NCBI GenBank assembly: GCA_964581355.1
Contig: CAZOOA010000063.1
Location: forward strand, 1 to 16,626
Source: CAZOOA01 sp964581355
GTDB lineage: Bacteria; Bacillota; Dethiobacteria; DTU022; UBA8154
DNA: 16,626 bases
Direction: 5' to 3'
Each line of letters starts with the position of its first letter. Position 1 is the first letter of the stretch. The translations under genes were made by a program, and so were the position numbers. The notes beneath the pieces are model-generated. The model was not told the DNA's origin. It saw only the letters and a list, made by a program, of their open reading frames with translations, and did no database searches. Of the stretch, positions 14,326-16,626 are shown piece after piece.

Positions 14326-16287
14326 TTGTCAAAACTGCTTTGGAGCCCGTCGGAAGAGTGGATTCAAAACACCAATATGACCCGGTTTATCGACTACATC
14401 AATCAAAAACACGGTCAAAAAATTACCTGTTTTGATGTCCTGTACAAATGGTCCATCGATAACATCCCTGATTTCTGGGCTGCAATCTGGGACTTTGCGG
14501 AAGTAAAAGCATCCAGAACCTACGATAAAGTGGTGGATGATGCCTACAAAATGCCCGGTGCCCGGTGGTTCCAGGGGGCGCAGCTAAACTTCGCCGAAAA
14601 CCTGCTCCGCTACCGGGACGACCACACTGCCCTAATTTTCCGGGGCGAAGCGCAGACCCGGGAGAGCATCACCTATGCCGAGCTGTATGACCGGGTGGCA
14701 CGCCTGGCCAAATCCCTGCGGGAGATAGGCCTGCAGCCGGGAGACCGGGTTGCAGCGTATATGCCCAACTCCATGGAAACGATCATCTGCATGCTGGCCT
14801 CCGCCAGCATTGGGGCCGCCTGGTCTTCCTGCGCTACAGACCTGGGGCTGGAGGCAGCCTCAGACCGCCTGGGTCAAATTGAGCCCAAAGTCCTGTTCAC
14901 CGTAGACGGGTACTATTACAAGGACAAACACTTCGATTCCCTGACCAACGCCGCCGGGATCGTGGAAAGGACGCCTTCCATTGAAAAAGTGATTGTCACC
15001 TCGTACGCCGGCCCCAAAACCGAGATCTCGAAAGTCCCCAAGGCCGTGCACTACGAGGACTTCCTGGCCCCGGAACAGGGGCTGGAAATCCAGTTTGAGC
15101 AGCTGCCCTTCGAGCAGCCCCTCTATATCATGTTTAGTTCCGGGACTACCGGCAAGCCCAAATGCATGGTGCAAAGCGCCGGCGGAATCCTGCTGAACCA
15201 CTTGAAAGAGCTGATCCTGCACACCGACCTCACACGGGACGACGTCCTGTTTTACATCACGACCTGCAGCTGGATGATGTGGAACTGGATGGTAAGCGCC
15301 CTGGCCGTAGGGAACACCCTGGTCCTGTATGACGGCAACCCCAACTACCCCGACAGCGGCGCCATGTGGAAACTCATCCAGGACGAAAAAGTGACCGTCT
15401 TCGGCTGCAGCGCCAGCTACATCAACCATCTCAGGAGCATCGGGGCGACACCTGGAAAGGACTACGACCTGACATCCCTGTATGAAATCTCCCAGACCGG
15501 CTCGCCCCTGTCTGCCGAAGGGTTTGAGTATGTCTACCAGGAAATCAAAGAGGACCTGTGGTTTAATTCCATCTCCGGGGGCACAGACATAAACGGGTGC
15601 TTCTGTGCCGGCAACCCCATCAGCCCCGTTTATGCCGGCCAGCTCCAGGGACCCGTGCTGGGTAAGAAAGTGAATGTCTATGACGACGCGGGCAACCCTG
15701 TTGTCGACCAGGTGGGTGAACTGGTCTGCGAAGCAGCCGCACCGTCCATGCCCCTGTATTTCTGGAACGATCCCGACGGCAGCAAGTACCGCGACGCCTA
15801 TTTCGACTACTACCCGGACGTCTGGCGCCACGGTGATTTTGTCGTTCGCTACAGCGATACCGGGGGCTTTACCTTCTTCGGGCGTTCCGACTCCGTGCTC
15901 AAACCCTCGGGAGTCCGCATCGGCACCGCAGAGATCTACAACGAGGTGGAAAAGCTGGATGAAGTAGCGGACTGCCTGGCCATCGGGCAAAACTGGCAGG
16001 ATGACCAACGGGTAATCCTGTTCATCAAACCTGCCGAAGGACATCAATTGACGGAAGAACTCCAGAAAAAAATCAAACTGACCCTGCGGGAAAATGCTTC
16101 CCCCAGGCACGTCCCGGCCCGGATGCTCCAGGTGCCGGAGATCCCCTATACGCTAAACATGAAAAAAGTTGAAAGCGCCGTAACCAACCTGATCCACGGC
16201 CGGCCCGTTATGAACCGGGATGCCTTGACCAATCCGGAATCCCTGGACCACTATGAACAGCTCCTGGACGAAATCAACAGAGAATAG
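14326..16287 (+). CDS. acetoacetyl-CoA synthetase (acetoacetate--CoA ligase)
   Basis: ANL-superfamily ligase activating acetoacetate with ATP and CoA, via acetoacetyl-AMP, in the cytoplasm. It is 653 residues from TTG 14326-14328. The frame also opens at GTG 14317, but that codon lies inside the ribosome binding site. Motifs: the ACS N-terminal region, FSSGTTGKPK around 270-279 (ATP P-loop), SISGGTDINGCF, the WRHGDF and GGFTFFGRSDSVLKPSGVRIG hinge block, and the C-terminal PYTLNMKKVE with the adenylation lysine near 613. The GQLQGPVLGKKVNVYD stretch and total length favour acetoacetate over acetate ligases, which are otherwise similar. It is GC-rich compared with the left half of the window. 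It is followed by strong hairpins, so it appears to be a single-gene unit. Likely roles are ketone/short-chain acid use or polyhydroxybutyrate turnover. Confidence 0.93.
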   Translation: MSKLLWSPSEEWIQNTNMTRFIDYINQKHGQKITCFDVLYKWSIDNIPDFWAAIWDFAEVKASRTYDKVVDDAYKMPGARWFQGAQLNFAENLLRYRDDHTALIFRGEAQTRESITYAELYDRVARLAKSLREIGLQPGDRVAAYMPNSMETIICMLASASIGAAWSSCATDLGLEAASDRLGQIEPKVLFTVDGYYYKDKHFDSLTNAAGIVERTPSIEKVIVTSYAGPKTEISKVPKAVHYEDFLAPEQGLEIQFEQLPFEQPLYIMFSSGTTGKPKCMVQSAGGILLNHLKELILHTDLTRDDVLFYITTCSWMMWNWMVSALAVGNTLVLYDGNPNYPDSGAMWKLIQDEKVTVFGCSASYINHLRSIGATPGKDYDLTSLYEISQTGSPLSAEGFEYVYQEIKEDLWFNSISGGTDINGCFCAGNPISPVYAGQLQGPVLGKKVNVYDDAGNPVVDQVGELVCEAAAPSMPLYFWNDPDGSKYRDAYFDYYPDVWRHGDFVVRYSDTGGFTFFGRSDSVLKPSGVRIGTAEIYNEVEKLDEVADCLAIGQNWQDDQRVILFIKPAEGHQLTEELQKKIKLTLRENASPRHVPARMLQVPEIPYTLNMKKVESAVTNLIHGRPVMNRDALTNPESLDHYEQLLDEINRE

Positions 16288-16295
16288 GCCTTTCA

Positions 16296-16326
16296 CCGAA
16301 GCCCGGGCAGGCTCACCGGGCTTCGG
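16296..16326 (+). other. strong hairpin just after the acetoacetyl-CoA synthetase stop
   Basis: A perfect 11-bp stem CCGAAGCCCGG / CCGGGCTTCGG has a 9-base loop and begins 9 bases after the stop codon. No T run follows, so it is not a classical intrinsic terminator. It may protect the mRNA 3' end or pause transcription. Confidence 0.7.
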
Positions 16327-16447
16327 GCACCTGGACAGCCCAGGAGTCCAGGATAGTAGGCAGATAAACGCATTCCCCTGGATTGGCACCTGTTGCAAGA
16401 ACAACCCACAAGAAGCGCTCACAGGTGAAAACCTGCAAAACAGAAAC

Positions 16448-16496
16448 GCCTCCCGGCCACCTGCTCACAGGAACATCAAAAGGCCGGGAGGCTTTT
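16448..16496 (+). terminator. intrinsic terminator downstream of the acetoacetyl-CoA synthetase gene
   Basis: A perfect 11-bp stem GCCTCCCGGCC (16448-16458) / GGCCGGGAGGC (16482-16492) is followed by TTTT. The 23-base loop itself contains CCTG-CTCA-CAGG, so the structure may fold as a stacked pair of helices. Confidence 0.75.
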
Positions 16497-16511
16497 ACCG
16501 TAAAGGCAGCC

Positions 16512-16559
16512 GGAACCGATACCGGGAAGATGACCGGAGCCGATACCGGGAAACGGATC
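16512..16559. repeat. imperfect 24-bp tandem repeat
   Basis: Two 24-bp units (16512-16535 and 16536-16559) share the 13-mer CCGATACCGGGAA at 16516-16528 and 16540-16552. Together with the hairpins at 16296-16326 and 16448-16496 this describes the 339 bases after the last gene, in which no further gene is seen. Confidence 0.7.
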
Positions 16560-16626
16560 ATCCACTTCCATCCTACCAGTGGGTGATCATCTCTGACTGT
16601 TCCGTTAACGGCTTTAAGGTATAGCC

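Noticed and set aside
14860..16110. A 416-codon open frame on the minus strand opposite the acetoacetyl-CoA synthetase gene
   Set aside because: It is antisense to a clearly conserved ligase. Long antisense frames are expected in GC-rich coding DNA, and its product shows no family motif.

Overview
The window looks like a chromosomal segment of an anaerobic, Gram-positive (Firmicutes/Clostridia-like) bacterium. Support for this is indirect: strong AGGAGG-type ribosome binding sites, TTG and GTG starts, a corrinoid methyltransferase module of the COG5598 (MttB-like) family, and tRNA genes with encoded CCA ends. No species is claimed. The left ~10 kb is visibly AT-richer than the right end, where the acetoacetyl-CoA synthetase gene is clearly GC-rich.

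Layout. (1) Bases 2-187 hold the 3' end of a plus-strand gene resembling the DUF1670 family, cut by the window edge. (2) Bases 266-9893 form one minus-strand array. In transcription order it is: a SAM-dependent methyltransferase resembling sarcosine/dimethylglycine N-methyltransferases; serA; an MttB-like methyltransferase; a corrinoid protein; a second MttB-like methyltransferase overlapping it; glyA behind a structured leader; a YbaK/ProX-type aminoacyl-tRNA deacylase; and a DUF1015 protein. A promoter candidate sits just upstream of the first gene. (3) After a 665-bp gene-free stretch with a strong terminator come a DUF4262 gene and a cNMP-binding/CBS/nucleotidyltransferase (DUF294) regulator, both minus strand. 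(4) tRNA-Gln and tRNA-His follow, minus strand, behind a near-consensus promoter. (5) A plus-strand acetoacetyl-CoA synthetase ends the window. It has a TTG start behind an exceptionally long Shine-Dalgarno match and is followed by strong hairpins.

How the genes may work together. SerA starts serine synthesis from 3-phosphoglycerate, and GlyA turns serine into glycine plus methylene-THF. The first gene's relatives N-methylate glycine derivatives to betaine, while COG5598 enzymes with a corrinoid protein remove methyl groups from betaines or related methylamines. One array therefore combines glycine supply, glycine N-methylation and corrinoid-dependent methyl transfer. Neither MttB-like gene has an in-frame amber codon, so both are the non-pyrrolysine type. 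No corrinoid-reactivating protein and no methyl-corrinoid:THF methyltransferase is present in the window. The main hypothesis is a glycine/betaine one-carbon module whose direction (synthesis, breakdown or cycling) the sequence does not settle. A second point of interest is the glyA leader, where a tandem 20-bp repeat offers two competing partners for one downstream helix arm.
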